A program made the position numbers and the translations under genes. The notes beneath the pieces are model-generated. The model had not been told where the DNA came from and ran no database searches. It saw only the letters and a list, made by a program, of their open reading frames with translations. Below, piece after piece: positions 1 through 11,369 of a stretch of 64,000 nt of DNA; the first letter of the stretch is position 1; the number at the start of each line of letters is the position of its first letter. The DNA lies in assembly GCA_963755495.1 (NCBI GenBank), contig CAVWJS010000003.1, forward strand, positions 1 to 64,000. Direction: 5' to 3'. Source of the DNA: Bog-473 sp963755495. Its GTDB lineage: Bacteria > Actinomycetota > Acidimicrobiia > Acidimicrobiales > RAAP-2.

Positions 1-207
1 GAAACCGGTCGTCTCCCCGACCACCACGCGGATCCCGGCGCCACGCGAACGGCCCGAGGAGAGCTCTTCGACACGACGATCGTCCAGCATCGCACTCGAC
101 GTCATGCTGTCCTCGGCGAACACCTCGGCCAGATCGCCACCGTGTGAAAGCGCCGCCCCGAGGACGTTTTGGAGAACATCGCGTTCGATCAAAGAAGTGT
201 CAGTCAC
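1..207 (-). CDS. TldD/PmbA-family protein, N-terminal part only
   Basis: This is the first 69 codons of a gene that leaves the window at its left edge. Reading the minus strand from a GTG at 207 gives an uninterrupted frame with the features of a TldD N-terminus: a helix containing GAALSHGGDLAEVFAED, then LDDRRVEELSSG, then RGAGIRVVVGETTGF. In this family, TldD and its partner PmbA/TldE form a metalloprotease that processes small modified peptides; the metal site lies further along and is not visible here. The gene is divergent from the thioesterase gene, whose proposed start is only about 20 bases away. The assignment rests on the N-terminal motif alone, and PmbA is a possible alternative. 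Confidence 0.7.
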   Translation of the reverse strand, partial: MTDTSLIERDVLQNVLGAALSHGGDLAEVFAEDSMTSSAMLDDRRVEELSSGRSRGAGIRVVVGETTGF

Positions 208-226
208 GAGCGGTATCGTAATCGTC

Positions 227-673
227 GTGCCCAGTTCCTCCTTCGGCAGTAGCACCCCACCCGCAGGACACGGGCCGCATTCGGGCCTCACGGCTCAGGT
301 GGAGTTGACGGTCGGGCCGGAGGATACGGCGCAGTACTTCCGCTCGGGAGACGTCCCCGTACTGGCCACGCCCCGGCTCATCGCCATTTGCGAAGAGGCG
401 GCGCTACGCGCCACCGACGGACACCTGACCCCTGAACAGTCGAGCGTCGCCACGCGCGTGCAGTTCGACCACCTGGCCCCGGTGGGAATGGGCAAGGTCG
501 TGCTGGCCGAGGCCACATTGGTCAAGGTTGAGGGTCGTCGCCTCATCTTCACCGTTTCGGCTGCACGCCTCGAACGCGACGGGGGCGGCCTCGTGGGAGC
601 CGGCCGAGTCACGCGTGTGCTGGTCAATGAGGCCACCTTCTTGGCCAAGGCCGGCGCCGCCGGCGAGCCCTGA
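227..673 (+). CDS. FlK-like hotdog-fold thioesterase
   Basis: The product is about 148 residues, the size of a single hotdog-fold domain. The core reads SGDVPVLATPRLIAICEEAA, followed by a segment around RVQFDHLAPVGMGKVVLAEA, which matches the small thioesterase family that includes fluoroacetyl-CoA thioesterase FlK. Members hydrolyse short acyl-CoA thioesters in the cytosol; the substrate cannot be told from sequence. The frame is open further upstream to an ATG at 104, but that would overlap the divergent tldD start, so I chose the GTG at 227. The GTG at 299 is also possible because the conserved domain begins near it. A dxs gene follows 59 bases downstream on the same strand. Confidence 0.65.
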   Translation: MPSSSFGSSTPPAGHGPHSGLTAQVELTVGPEDTAQYFRSGDVPVLATPRLIAICEEAALRATDGHLTPEQSSVATRVQFDHLAPVGMGKVVLAEATLVKVEGRRLIFTVSAARLERDGGGLVGAGRVTRVLVNEATFLAKAGAAGEP

Positions 674-732
674 TCACGAAGCCCAGACGGAGCCACTGAG
701 GCGACGGGGCGGGCTAGCGTGGTACGAGAGCC

Positions 733-2766
733 ATGATCCTTCACAGCATCGAGTCGCCGTCGGACATAAAGGACCTCACCCAGGATCAACTCGTAGACCT
801 GGCCGAAGAGATGCGGTCCTTCATCATCGAGTCGGTGACTACCACCGGCGGGCACCTGGGCTCGAACCTCGGCGCGGTCGAACTGACGCTGGCAGTCCAC
901 CGAGTTTTCGACTCACCGCGCGACGTCATCTTGTGGGACACGGGTCACCAGGCCTACGTGCACAAGCTCCTCACCGGACGGCGCTTCGGGTTCAAGTCCC
1001 TGAAGCAGGCCGGTGGAATGTCGGGCTACCCGAACCGAGCGGAATCCGAGCACGACTGGATAGAGAACAGCCACGCCTCCACCGCCCTCTCGTACGCCCA
1101 TGGCCTCGCCAAGGCCTTCACGTTGCGGGGCGAAGGGAGCCACCGCAAGGTCATTGCCGTGGTCGGCGACGGGGCGCTGACGGGCGGCATGACCTACGAG
1201 GCGCTTAACAACCTCGGACACTCGGGTTGCCGCGTGGTGATCATCCTCAATGACAATGGTCGCTCCTATGCCCCGACGGTGTCGCAACTGTCGCAGAGCC
1301 TGACCAGCTTGCGGCTGAATCCGACCTATACCCAGACTCGCGAACGACTGCGGAATCGCCTCCGAGGTCTCCCCGCCTTCGGCCCGTTGGCATACTCCGG
1401 TGTGCACTCGGTTGCCAGCGCCCTCCGGGAGATGGTGGCCCCCCATACCTTCTTCGAAGCCCTTGGCGTCCGCTATGCCGGGCCGATCGACGGCCATGAC
1501 ATCGATCTGATGGAACAGGCTTTCGCCCATGCAGCCGAATGGGACGGCCCGATTGTGGTGCACGTGCTCACGCAAAAAGGGCGCGGTTACGGGCCGGCAG
1601 AGCAAGATGACATCCAGCGCCTCCACGACGTAAAGGCCACGAGTGGCATCACCCTCGAGAACACCGTCGGGAGCTCAGCGGGTGCTGCTGTCGGGAGCTC
1701 GGCCGGTGCCGATGGAGGCGGAGTGGCATCACCGGGCTCGATGCCCGATGCCGAAGCCCATCATTCACCGGAGCGCGCCACCACCTATACCGATGCTTTC
1801 TCCCGCGCCCTACTCCAGGTGGCCCAGGACGATGGGCGCGTCGTGGCCATGACCGCAGCCATGCCCGGACCGACCGGACTCCTGCCCTTTCAGGCCCGCT
1901 TTCCCACGCGATTCTTCGATGTCGGCATCGCCGAGCAGCACGAGGTCACCGCGGCCGCCGGCATGGCCATGGGTGGGCTTCGACCCGTCGTCGCCGTCTA
2001 CTCGACCTTCTTCAGCCGCGCCTTTGACCAGGCCAACCTTGATGTGGGCCTGCACGGCTGCCCGGTCGTCTTCGTCCTCGATCGAGCCGGCGTCACCGGC
2101 GACGACGGTCCGAGCCACCACGGGATCCTCGACATGGCCCTGGCCCTCTCCATACCCGGCATGACCGTATTCGCACCGTCGGCGGCCGAAGAGGTGGCGC
2201 CGATGCTGCGCACCGCGCTCGAACTTCCCGGGCCCTCAACAATTCGGTTCCCGAAGACGGCGCCCCGCCACGTCGAGAGCAGCGAGGTCGGCGCCGGGCT
2301 TGCGGCGCGCAAGGTGCGCAACGGCGACGGCTCGGTCTGCCTCCTCGGGGTGGGCAAGCTCGTCGCGGCATGCATCGCCGCGGCGGACCAGCTGGCCATC
2401 GAGGGCGTGGCGGCGACGGTATGGGACGTGCGGGTCGTCTCGCCGCCCGACGCCGACATGCTGGCCGATGCGGGACGTCATGCCTTGGTGGTCACCGCCG
2501 AAGACGGGGTTCGCCACGGCGGCGCAGGCGCCTTCATCCTTGACGCCATGGAATCCTCTCTCGAAGCGCAGGGCCTGGCGAACCCGGTCACCCGGGCTCT
2601 CGGTGTGCCGCGTCAGTACCTCGCACAGGGGAAGGCGGATGACATCTTGGACAGTCTCGGCCTGAACGGGGCCGGCATCGCCGAGAGCGTGCGACGGGCC
2701 CGCCAATTCGTGCTGGACCCGGACCCGACTCCCTCCCATGCCCCGGCTCGCCAGCCACAGAGCTGA
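733..2766 (+). CDS. dxs: 1-deoxy-D-xylulose-5-phosphate synthase (copy 1)
   Basis: Catalyses the thiamine-diphosphate-dependent condensation of pyruvate and glyceraldehyde 3-phosphate to DXP, the entry step of the MEP isoprenoid pathway. At 677 residues it is full length for the family. Visible features are HLGSNLG (His41), WDTGHQ (about 69-73), the ThDP/Mg motif GDGALTGG beginning at 145 with the Asn of NDNGRSYAPT at 173, the transketolase pyrimidine-domain segment FDVGIAEQHE with the catalytic Glu, and a C-terminal QGKADDIL. The linker between the first two domains carries an 8-residue duplication (VGSSAGAA/VGSSAGAD). A second, clearly diverged copy lies at 19.3-21.1 kb in the hopanoid operon. 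This one stands alone and may be the general housekeeping copy, which is inference. Confidence 0.95.
   Translation: MILHSIESPSDIKDLTQDQLVDLAEEMRSFIIESVTTTGGHLGSNLGAVELTLAVHRVFDSPRDVILWDTGHQAYVHKLLTGRRFGFKSLKQAGGMSGYPNRAESEHDWIENSHASTALSYAHGLAKAFTLRGEGSHRKVIAVVGDGALTGGMTYEALNNLGHSGCRVVIILNDNGRSYAPTVSQLSQSLTSLRLNPTYTQTRERLRNRLRGLPAFGPLAYSGVHSVASALREMVAPHTFFEALGVRYAGPIDGHDIDLMEQAFAHAAEWDGPIVVHVLTQKGRGYGPAEQDDIQRLHDVKATSGITLENTVGSSAGAAVGSSAGADGGGVASPGSMPDAEAHHSPERATTYTDAFSRALLQVAQDDGRVVAMTAAMPGPTGLLPFQARFPTRFFDVGIAEQHEVTAAAGMAMGGLRPVVAVYSTFFSRAFDQANLDVGLHGCPVVFVLDRAGVTGDDGPSHHGILDMALALSIPGMTVFAPSAAEEVAPMLRTALELPGPSTIRFPKTAPRHVESSEVGAGLAARKVRNGDGSVCLLGVGKLVAACIAAADQLAIEGVAATVWDVRVVSPPDADMLADAGRHALVVTAEDGVRHGGAGAFILDAMESSLEAQGLANPVTRALGVPRQYLAQGKADDILDSLGLNGAGIAESVRRARQFVLDPDPTPSHAPARQPQS
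1666..1713 (+). repeat. 24-bp imperfect tandem duplication inside dxs
   Basis: Two adjacent 24-base units (1666-1689 and 1690-1713), both beginning gtcgggagctc, encode a repeated Gly/Ser/Ala-rich octapeptide in the interdomain linker of the first DXS. The duplication keeps the frame. The linker lies between the ThDP-binding and pyrimidine-binding domains, where length variation is tolerated. Confidence 0.8.
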
Positions 2767-2857
2767 GGTCGCAGCCGCCTAGGCCCCCTGGTCTGACGGG
2801 CGAGCGCCGGCCATATCGAAAAAAAATATTAGGACCGACCAGTATGGTTAATGGGCG

Positions 2858-3601
2858 TTAGGCCCGGTTGGCTCCGTTGGCCCGGACAAAGTCATTGACG
2901 GCGTAATACGCCTCGATCGACTCCCCGGCGTCGCCCCAGAATCCCTCGAGCACGTCGTAGGCCATCCGCCCTTCCTCGATGTAGTGGTTGTTGACGTCGG
3001 TGATCTCGAGTTCGCCCCGGCCGGAGGCCGTCAACGTGGGGATAATGCTAAAGACGTCGGGGTCATAGCAGTAGATCCCCGTGACACCGAAGCTGCTTGC
3101 CGGCACCTCAGGCTTCTCTTCGATCCGTTCGATCTGGCCTTCGGGCGAGAGCACCGGCACACCCAGATGCCGCAGGTGTTCGGGCTCGCTCACCGCGGTT
3201 AGGAGAAGACGGGCGCCTGTGGGGTCGGCCCGAAAGGCGTCCACCATGGGCTTGATGGAACGCTCCATCACGTTGTCGGCCAGCATCACCAGGACGGGAT
3301 CGCCGTCGACGAAGCGCTCGGCCAGCCCGAGCGCCTCGGCTATGCCTCCCGCCTGCTCCTGGTAGCCGTAGGAGAGGCGTTCGATCCCGAACTCGTGCCC
3401 GTTTCCCAGCAGGGGGAGGAAAGAGCCCGCGTGCGGCCCGCCGGTCACCAGCATGATCTCGTCAATACCTGCGCTGACCAGCGCCTCGATGGACCAGGCG
3501 ATCATCGGCCGATCCCAGATCGGGAGCAGGTGCTTGTTCGTGATGCGAGTGAGCGGATACAGGCGCGAGCCCGTTCCGCCCGCCAGGAGCACACCTTTCA
3601 T
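2858..3601 (-). CDS. RmlA-like nucleotidyltransferase (sugar-phosphate NTP transferase)
   Basis: The 247-residue protein starts with the nucleotidyltransferase signature LLAGGTGSRLYPLT followed by NKHLLPI, which binds the nucleotide and sugar phosphate. It continues with LADNVME, where the family usually has G-D-N for metal binding, then IEEKPEVP, GVTGIYCYD and the late segment LEITDVNNHYI. This matches the short, dTDP-glucose-pyrophosphorylase-like branch, which joins an NTP to a hexose 1-phosphate for envelope polysaccharide precursors. It is about 40 residues shorter than classical RmlA at the C-terminus. No rmlBCD genes are nearby, so the sugar made is unknown. It is divergent from msrB. 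Confidence 0.85.
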   Translation of the reverse strand: MKGVLLAGGTGSRLYPLTRITNKHLLPIWDRPMIAWSIEALVSAGIDEIMLVTGGPHAGSFLPLLGNGHEFGIERLSYGYQEQAGGIAEALGLAERFVDGDPVLVMLADNVMERSIKPMVDAFRADPTGARLLLTAVSEPEHLRHLGVPVLSPEGQIERIEEKPEVPASSFGVTGIYCYDPDVFSIIPTLTASGRGELEITDVNNHYIEEGRMAYDVLEGFWGDAGESIEAYYAVNDFVRANGANRA

Positions 3602-3753
3602 CGCGTTTGCCCGTGGTGGCTGATCATTTGCATCCCGCGTGCTTAGTCGAAGCAGAGGACCCCCCGCGCCATCCGGCTGGCATACCTGCCACCACCGCGC
3701 CGAAATACATCAGGGTTCCGGATCGTTGGACTGAGAAAGGAGAATTGACGATC

Positions 3754-4200
3754 ATGTTCACACGGAAGCGGGAGAAGAGGGACCTCGTCGAGTACGAGAT
3801 CAAGAAGACGGAGGACGAGTGGAACGCGGAGTTGACGCCGGCACGCTACGCCGTTCTGCGTCGGGCCGGTACGGAGCCCGCTTGGTCCGGTGAGCTCCTC
3901 CATGTCGACGGCGAGGGGATATTTCGTTGCGCGGGGTGCAACGCCGAGCTCTTCGACACCGGGTCCAAATTCGAGTCCGGCACCGGGTGGCCCAGCTTCG
4001 ATCGAGCCAGGGCGACCGGCACCATAGTCGAGCACCGCGACCGCGCCTTTGGCATGCTCCGCACGGAAATTTTGTGCGCCCGCTGCGGCGGTCACCTCGG
4101 GCACGTGTTCCCCGATGGGCCCACCGACACCGGACTGCGCTACTGCGTCAACTCATTGTCGTTGACCTACGAACAGGAGCCCCGCTCTACCCCGTCGTAG
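3754..4200 (+). CDS. msrB: Peptide-methionine (R)-S-oxide reductase MsrB
   Basis: Repairs the R-epimer of methionine sulfoxide in oxidised proteins in the cytosol. The 148-residue product has the full MsrB pattern: zinc-binding Cys59/Cys62 (FRCAGC) and Cys108/Cys111 (LCARCGG), the SGTGWPSF loop, HLGHVFPDGP, and the catalytic Cys131 in LRYCVNSLSL. The ATG at 3754 follows an AAAGGAG ribosome-binding site at 3736-3742. The frame is open to 3607 upstream, but that stretch is not conserved-looking and overlaps the divergent nucleotidyltransferase promoter region. No msrA is adjacent. Confidence 0.95.
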   Translation: MFTRKREKRDLVEYEIKKTEDEWNAELTPARYAVLRRAGTEPAWSGELLHVDGEGIFRCAGCNAELFDTGSKFESGTGWPSFDRARATGTIVEHRDRAFGMLRTEILCARCGGHLGHVFPDGPTDTGLRYCVNSLSLTYEQEPRSTPS

Positions 4201-4485
4201 TGGGTGGCAAGTTCTCCGCCAGGTGCCCTTCAACCGCCTCGAAGACGGTGGCCAGGTAAGCGGCCTCGTTGGGCAGGCCGAGCCGATTGAAAAGCGATTC
4301 CGCCAAAGCGAGGGCGCCACAGATATCGAAGACCTCGCCCTTCAGGAAGTGGATCCGCGGCGCAAAATGCGTCGCTCTTGCACTGCGAGCAGGGTCCACG
4401 AGACGGCAACCGTGATCGAGGTCGCGGCCTCGAAGGTCGCCATGCCGGGAGGATTCCGCCAAAGGGCGTGCAAGAAGAGAGTCAT
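4187..4485 (-). pseudogene. Small hypothetical protein interrupted by a frameshift
   Basis: Two overlapping minus-strand frames look like one gene split by a single-base indel near 4380. The first part, from an ATG at 4485, gives MTLFLHALWRNPPGMATFEAAT; the second gives HFLKGEVFDICGALALAESLFNRLGLP and VFEAVEGHLAENLPP. Joined, they make roughly 98 residues with a plausible helical C-terminus. I recognise no family. It sits directly after the ssb hairpin and overlaps the end of msrB by 14 bases on the opposite strand. The break is like the errors seen through the following 15 kb, so the gene may be intact in the organism. Confidence 0.35.
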
Positions 4486-4519
4486 CAGCCTGCCCGTGGT
4501 CGTCACCACGGGCAGGCTG
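4486..4519 (-). terminator. Strong hairpin after ssb
   Basis: A perfect 15-bp inverted repeat (4486-4500 with 4505-4519) surrounds a 4-base loop, 26 bases after the ssb stop codon on the minus strand. On that strand it is followed by a pyrimidine-rich stretch (atgactctcttctt) rather than a clean U-run. I read it as the ssb transcription terminator. Confidence 0.65.
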
Positions 4520-4545
4520 AACGAAGTGAGCAACCAGATCGGCAC

Positions 4546-4986
4546 TCACGCCTCGGCCGAGATGGTGCCGAGCGGTGCGCCGTCAGCCTCGACGACACCG
4601 TCGACGACCGACAGGTCAACAGGCACGTGCCGTTCCGTGCGTTGCACGTCAGCCGTGGCGAAGCGCAGGCTGGGACCGACCTCATCGGCAGTGATCTCGA
4701 TCTTCGAACGGTGCTCGCCCTCTTCGGTTTCCCAACTGCGCTGTTCCAGTCGACCCGTCACCACGACGCGCATGCCCTTGGACAGGCTCAGGGCCACATT
4801 CTCCGCCAAGTCCCGCCAGCAGACCACGTCGAAGAATGAGGTCGTCTCTTGCCATTCCTGCGTCGTCCGGTCCTGCCAACGTCGATTGACGGCCACTCCC
4901 AGCTGGGCCGTGGCCTGACCCTCCCTGGTGTAGCGAATCTCGGGTTCACGGGTCAGATTGCCGGTGATCGTCGTGGTATTGGCCAT
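4546..4986 (-). CDS. ssb: Single-stranded DNA-binding protein
   Basis: The 146-residue OB-fold protein begins MANTTTITGNLTREPEIRY and contains the typical NRRWQD, TSFFDVVCWRDLAENV, LSKGMRVVVTGRLEQRSWE and ITADEVGPSLRFA segments of bacterial SSB. It binds and protects single-stranded DNA during replication and repair. The C-terminus ends DGAPLGTISAEA. It has neither the long Gly/Pro-rich tail nor the acidic DDDIPF-type tip used to recruit partners, so this may be a specialised paralog rather than the main replicative SSB. It is not in the usual rpsF-ssb-rpsR setting. Unlike its right-hand neighbours its frame is intact. Short direct repeats lie upstream at 5055-5137. Confidence 0.9.
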   Translation of the reverse strand: MANTTTITGNLTREPEIRYTREGQATAQLGVAVNRRWQDRTTQEWQETTSFFDVVCWRDLAENVALSLSKGMRVVVTGRLEQRSWETEEGEHRSKIEITADEVGPSLRFATADVQRTERHVPVDLSVVDGVVEADGAPLGTISAEA

Positions 4987-5054
4987 GAGGTGCTCCTCGC
5001 TCTCGTGTGTCCCTCCCGCTATGGCGGGACGGTGAGGACGAGCATGGGGTGACC

Positions 5055-5137
5055 ACCTTGCCGAAAACCTTGCCCGATACCTTGCACAAAAGGAATCCGT
5101 GTTCGAGCCAATTACGTGTTCGGGTTACGTGTTCGGG
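5055..5137. repeat. Direct-repeat cluster upstream of ssb
   Basis: Three identical 7-mers ACCTTGC occur at 5055-5061, 5067-5073 and 5079-5085, a strict 12-bp period. They are followed by a perfect 13-bp tandem repeat (ttacgtgttcggg at 5112-5124 and 5125-5137). Both lie in the roughly 220-bp gap between ssb and ftsX, upstream of ssb on its strand. They could be regulator-binding sites or slippage products. A small hairpin (5014-5029) sits in the predicted ssb leader. Confidence 0.6.
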
Positions 5138-5203
5138 TCTGGTCCTTCGGGCGCGACGATCCGAACGGGTCGGCGGGGGTCGCAGACCGCCGCGCCGGCG
5201 CGG

Positions 5204-6096
5204 TCAGACGTCCAGGAAGCGTCGGATGGCGATGGCCGAGCCGAGTGACCCGATCAGCACCCCGACGAAGACCACGACGATGTCCGTCGAGAACACCTCC
5301 CACCCCGTCATATGCATGGCGCTGAAGACGTTGCTGGTGTTGTTGCCGCCGCCGGCATGGTTGATGGCGAGATACAGGATGTAGACCGCTCCCGCGGAAA
5401 TGGCCGATCCGAGAAGGCCTTGAATCAGACCCTCGGACATGTAGGGCACTCGGATGAACCAGTTCGTGGCCCCGACCAGCTTCATGACCGAGACCTCGCG
5501 TCGCCGGGCGAAGATGGCCATGCGGATGGAGTTCAGGATCAGGACGGCCGCCGAGACGATGAGGACGACGGCAACGCCCAGAAGCACCCACTTGAGGACG
5601 TTGATCACCTTCTCTTCGGTGTGGATCTGCTGCAGCGGCGCCGTCACCGTCAAAACGCCCGGGGGTGCCCTTGAAGCGCGCCGATGACTTGGTTGGCATC
5701 GGAAAGCACTACCGGGGTGCACCAGAACGAGGTCGGCATCTCGGACCCGCGTGGTGGCCTGGAGCACGTCGGACGGCAGGAGCTTGCGGGCCTCGGTGAA
5801 GTTGCGCGCCTTGTCCCAGTAGACACAGGGCTGGCGGACGTAGTTGAGCTGGGTCAGCTGCGTCGACACCGCGCTGATCTCTTGATGATCGGCGCTGCGG
5901 GCTCCATCCACACGGTGACCTGGGTGCCACGCTCCCACTGGCCCGATGCGTTGGCCGCTCCCTGCCGGAGAAGTAGCGCCGCACCCACCAAGGTGAGCGA
6001 GACCGCCACGGTGAGCACGGCGGCGATGGTCATCAGGCGGTTTCGCCAAAGGTTCGATGCGGTCTCGCGTGCGACATAGTCGACGGAAACCGGCAT
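5204..6096 (-). CDS. ftsX: Cell-division ABC permease FtsX (three frameshifts in sequence)
   Basis: FtsX is the membrane partner of FtsE; the complex controls peptidoglycan hydrolases at the division site. The start is an ATG at 6096 overlapping the ftsE stop (TGATG). The N-terminus reads VARETASNLWRNRLMTIAA with a transmembrane helix, then GTQVTVWMEP. The C-terminal half has the FtsX pattern VINVLKWVLLGVAVVLIVS, ARRREVSVMKLVGATNWFI and two further membrane helices, ending IAIRRFLDV. The frame changes near 5885, 5745 and 5665; joined, the pieces give a protein of about 297 residues, normal for the family. The breaks look like sequence errors. The smpB gene that often follows ftsX is not present. 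Confidence 0.85.
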
Positions 6097-6813
6097 CAGC
6101 CCACCCCTTCCATCGGCATGCTCGAGGTGCCGTCGATGCCATACACGCCGCGTGCCTGGTCACGCACCAGGATGCCATTGCTCAACTCGATGACGCGCCG
6201 TCGCATTTTGTCGACCAGCACCTCGTCGTGCGTGGCGATCACGACCGTGGTGCCGGTGCGGTTGATGCGATCGAGGAGCTGCATGATGCCCTGGCTCGTC
6301 TGCGGGTCGAGGTTTCCTGTGGGCTCGTCGGCCAGCAGGATGAGCGGCCGGTTGACGAAGGCGCGGGCGACCGCCACGCGCTGCTGCTCACCGCCGGAGA
6401 GCTCGCCTGGCAGGTTGTCGGTCTTCTTGGCCAGTCCGACCAACTCGAGGACCTGGGGCACCTGGTTGGCCACCACGTGTCGGGGACGGCCGATCACCTC
6501 GAGGGCGAAGGCCACGTTCTCGAACACCGTCTTGTTCGGGAGAAGACGGAAGTCCTGAAAGACACAACCGATATTGCGACGGAGGTAGGGCACCCGCCAT
6601 TTGGGGAGGTCGACGATGTTGCGTCCCGCCTCCCAAATCTGGCCCGCTGTCGGGCAGCTCCTCGCGGAGTAACAGGCGGATGAACGTGGTCTTGCCCGAG
6701 CCCGAGGATCCGACAAGGAAGACGAATTCACCCTTGTCGATCTCGACCGATATGTCGCGCAGTGCGACCGTCGATCCCTTGTAGGTCTTCGTGACGTTGT
6801 CGAATCGGATCAT
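6096..6813 (-). CDS. ftsE: Cell-division ATP-binding protein FtsE (one frameshift)
   Basis: Cytosolic ATPase of the FtsEX complex. It begins MIRFDNVTKTYKGSTVALRD, with Walker A GSSGSGKTT at about residue 36, Q-loop VFQDFRLLPNKTVFENVAF, signature LSGGEQQRVAVARA, Walker B LILLADEPTGNLD and switch HDE. The frame breaks once near 6650, after ELPDSG, where one extra C appears to have been read; the downstream frame resumes at QIWEAGRN. The merged length of about 239 residues is normal. It overlaps ftsX by one base (TGATG), so the two are translationally coupled. It lies downstream of prfB with a gap of about 120 bases. Confidence 0.88.
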
Positions 6814-6936
6814 GGTTTGTGGGTGGTGAGAACCTGAGTGCGCAGAGACCCTGCACAGAGCATCAATTCAATGCTGGCGATACTACCGGCCCCACATTGC
6901 AGTTTGGGGTCATACTCTCCGCCGCTGGTCAGCGGG

Positions 6937-8085
6937 TCAGCCTTCGACGCTCCCGCGTTGGCGGCGCAGCTCGGCTTCCATGAACGCGATCGAGGTCACC
7001 GTCGAGCACGGCGGCGACATTGCCCGTCTCGTACCCCGTGCGCAGATCCTTGACCTGTTGATAGGGCGCCATGACGTACGACCGGATCTGATTGCCCCAC
7101 GCGTTGTCGCCCCGGTCGCCGCTCAGCGCGTTCATCTCGGCCTTGCGCTCGTTGCGGGCCCGGTCGGCCAACTTCGCCCCGAGGATCTGCATCGCCTTCG
7201 CCTTGTTCTGATGTTGGCTGCGCTCGTTCTGGCACGACACGACCAATCCGGTCGGAAGATGGGTGAGGCGCACGGCGGAGTCGGTCTTGTTGACGTGCTG
7301 GCCACCGGCCCCCGACGATCGGTACGTGTCGATGCGCAGATCCTTCTCGTCGATCTCCACCTCGCTCGAGACGTCCTCGAGGAACGGGGTGACGTCCAGG
7401 GAGGCGAAGCTGGTCTGGCGTCGCTTCTGCGAGTCGAACGGCGACATGCGCACCAACCGGTGCACGCCGCGCTCGGTGGCCAGCAAGCCGTAGGCGAAGC
7501 GCCCGCGCACGATGAAGGTGGCCGAGAGGAGCCCGGCCTCCTGGCCCTCGGTCTCCTCGTCCAGCTCGACCTTGAATCCCCGCCGCTCTGCCCAGCGTTG
7601 GTACATGCGCAACATCATTTCGGTCCAGTCCTGCGCGTCGGTGCCGCCGGCTCCGGCGTGCAGATCGACCACGGCATCGCGCTCGTCGTACTCACCCGAG
7701 AAGAGCGACTGCAGTTCGAGCGCGCCCAAGCGCTTGCGCAGCGCGTCGACCGTCTCGACCAATTCCTTCTCGAGCGCGGCATCGGAGCGCGCCCTCCGCG
7801 CGCGGACTCGTCGATCAACTCCAACAGCGCGCGGGCGTCGCTGAGCTCGGCCGCGCAAGCCGCTCAACTGCTTCGAGGTCGGCCGTCACCTGACCCAGTT
7901 CGGTGGTGACGGCACGCGCGTGGTCGGCGTCGTCCCACAGATCGGGGTCGGCGGCCTCGGTCTCAAGCTCGGCCCGCCGGGCCAGCAGGCGGTCCAGACC
8001 CAGGTAGCGCTCGGCCTCGGCCAGCCGGTTCTCGGAATCCTCGAACTCGGCCGCGAAGTCCCGGGGTGCCTCGGCCGAACCGGCC

Positions 8086-8099
<14 letters not shown>
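6937..8099 (-). CDS. prfB: Peptide chain release factor 2 (frameshifted in sequence)
   Basis: RF2 recognises UAA and UGA stop codons and triggers peptide release. Visible are the N-terminal domain (RLAEAERYLGLD, DPDLWDDADHA), the core with HAGAGGTDAQDW, the catalytic GGQ loop SSGAGGQHVNKTDSAVRLTH, and SQHQNKAKAM. The frame breaks near 7855, 7790 and 6985. The last break adds one G, and correcting it gives the expected ending RFMEAELRRQRGSVEG with a stop at 6937. None of these is the classical programmed RF2 frameshift, which would be an in-frame UGA near codon 25. The ATG at 8099 overlaps the end of secA by 14 bases, indicating coupling. I treat the breaks as sequence errors. Confidence 0.88.
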
Positions 8100-10881
<2,782 letters not shown>

Positions 10882-11286
10882 GAGACAGACGATCCTACCG
10901 GTCTGCTGGGTGTCTCGGGCGTCGTAGCGGTTCGGATGTGGAAGTGGGCTGCGTGCGGCTGACCTGGTCTTTGACCCCACACTCGCCTGCTGCAAGGTTG
11001 ACGTGCCGGCACCGGCGGCCCGATGGCGTCTCCGGCCCATGGACCCAACGGCGCCTTTGTGGCACGCATCGCCTCGTCGCCACCGGCCCCGAGGATCGGG
11101 GACTCGCTGGGCAGGGCTTACCTCTAAGCCGCACCATGCTCAGCAACCACAAGTTGCCTTACGTGGGTCGTTTTGCCTGCGACTGGCCTCGACTTGCAAC
11201 CACAGACCCGCACGCAGCCCGGGGCAAGTGTAGGTCTCACCCGGTCCGGGCGTCGTCCCGCAGGACGCAAAGTTCCCGCAAAGAAA
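10882..11286. other. Gene-free interval between secA and glnII
   Basis: About 400 bases with no recognisable gene. Open frames on both strands are short, lack family motifs and have poor starts. The secA promoter and leader presumably lie here. The hpf gene that precedes secA in many actinobacteria is not seen. Confidence 0.5.
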
Positions 11287-11329
11287 AGCGCCGCCCGAGG
11301 CCGGATGATCGGGCAGCGGGCGGCGCTTC
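11287..11329 (-). terminator. Intrinsic terminator of glnII
   Basis: A perfect 12-bp GC-rich stem (aagcgccgcccg at 11287-11298 pairing with 11318-11329) encloses a 19-base loop. On the minus strand it is followed by TTTTCTTT, the classical U-tract. It lies 41 bases past the glnII stop codon. Confidence 0.85.
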
Positions 11330-11369
11330 TCCTTGTTGTTCAGATGCTCAGAGTTCCTCTGTCAGGTGC

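Noticed and set aside
4486..4549. Protein-coding frame crossing the ssb hairpin
   Set aside because: The two minus-strand frames that start at 4545-4549 run straight through a perfect 15-bp stem. The coding-like sequence begins only after it.
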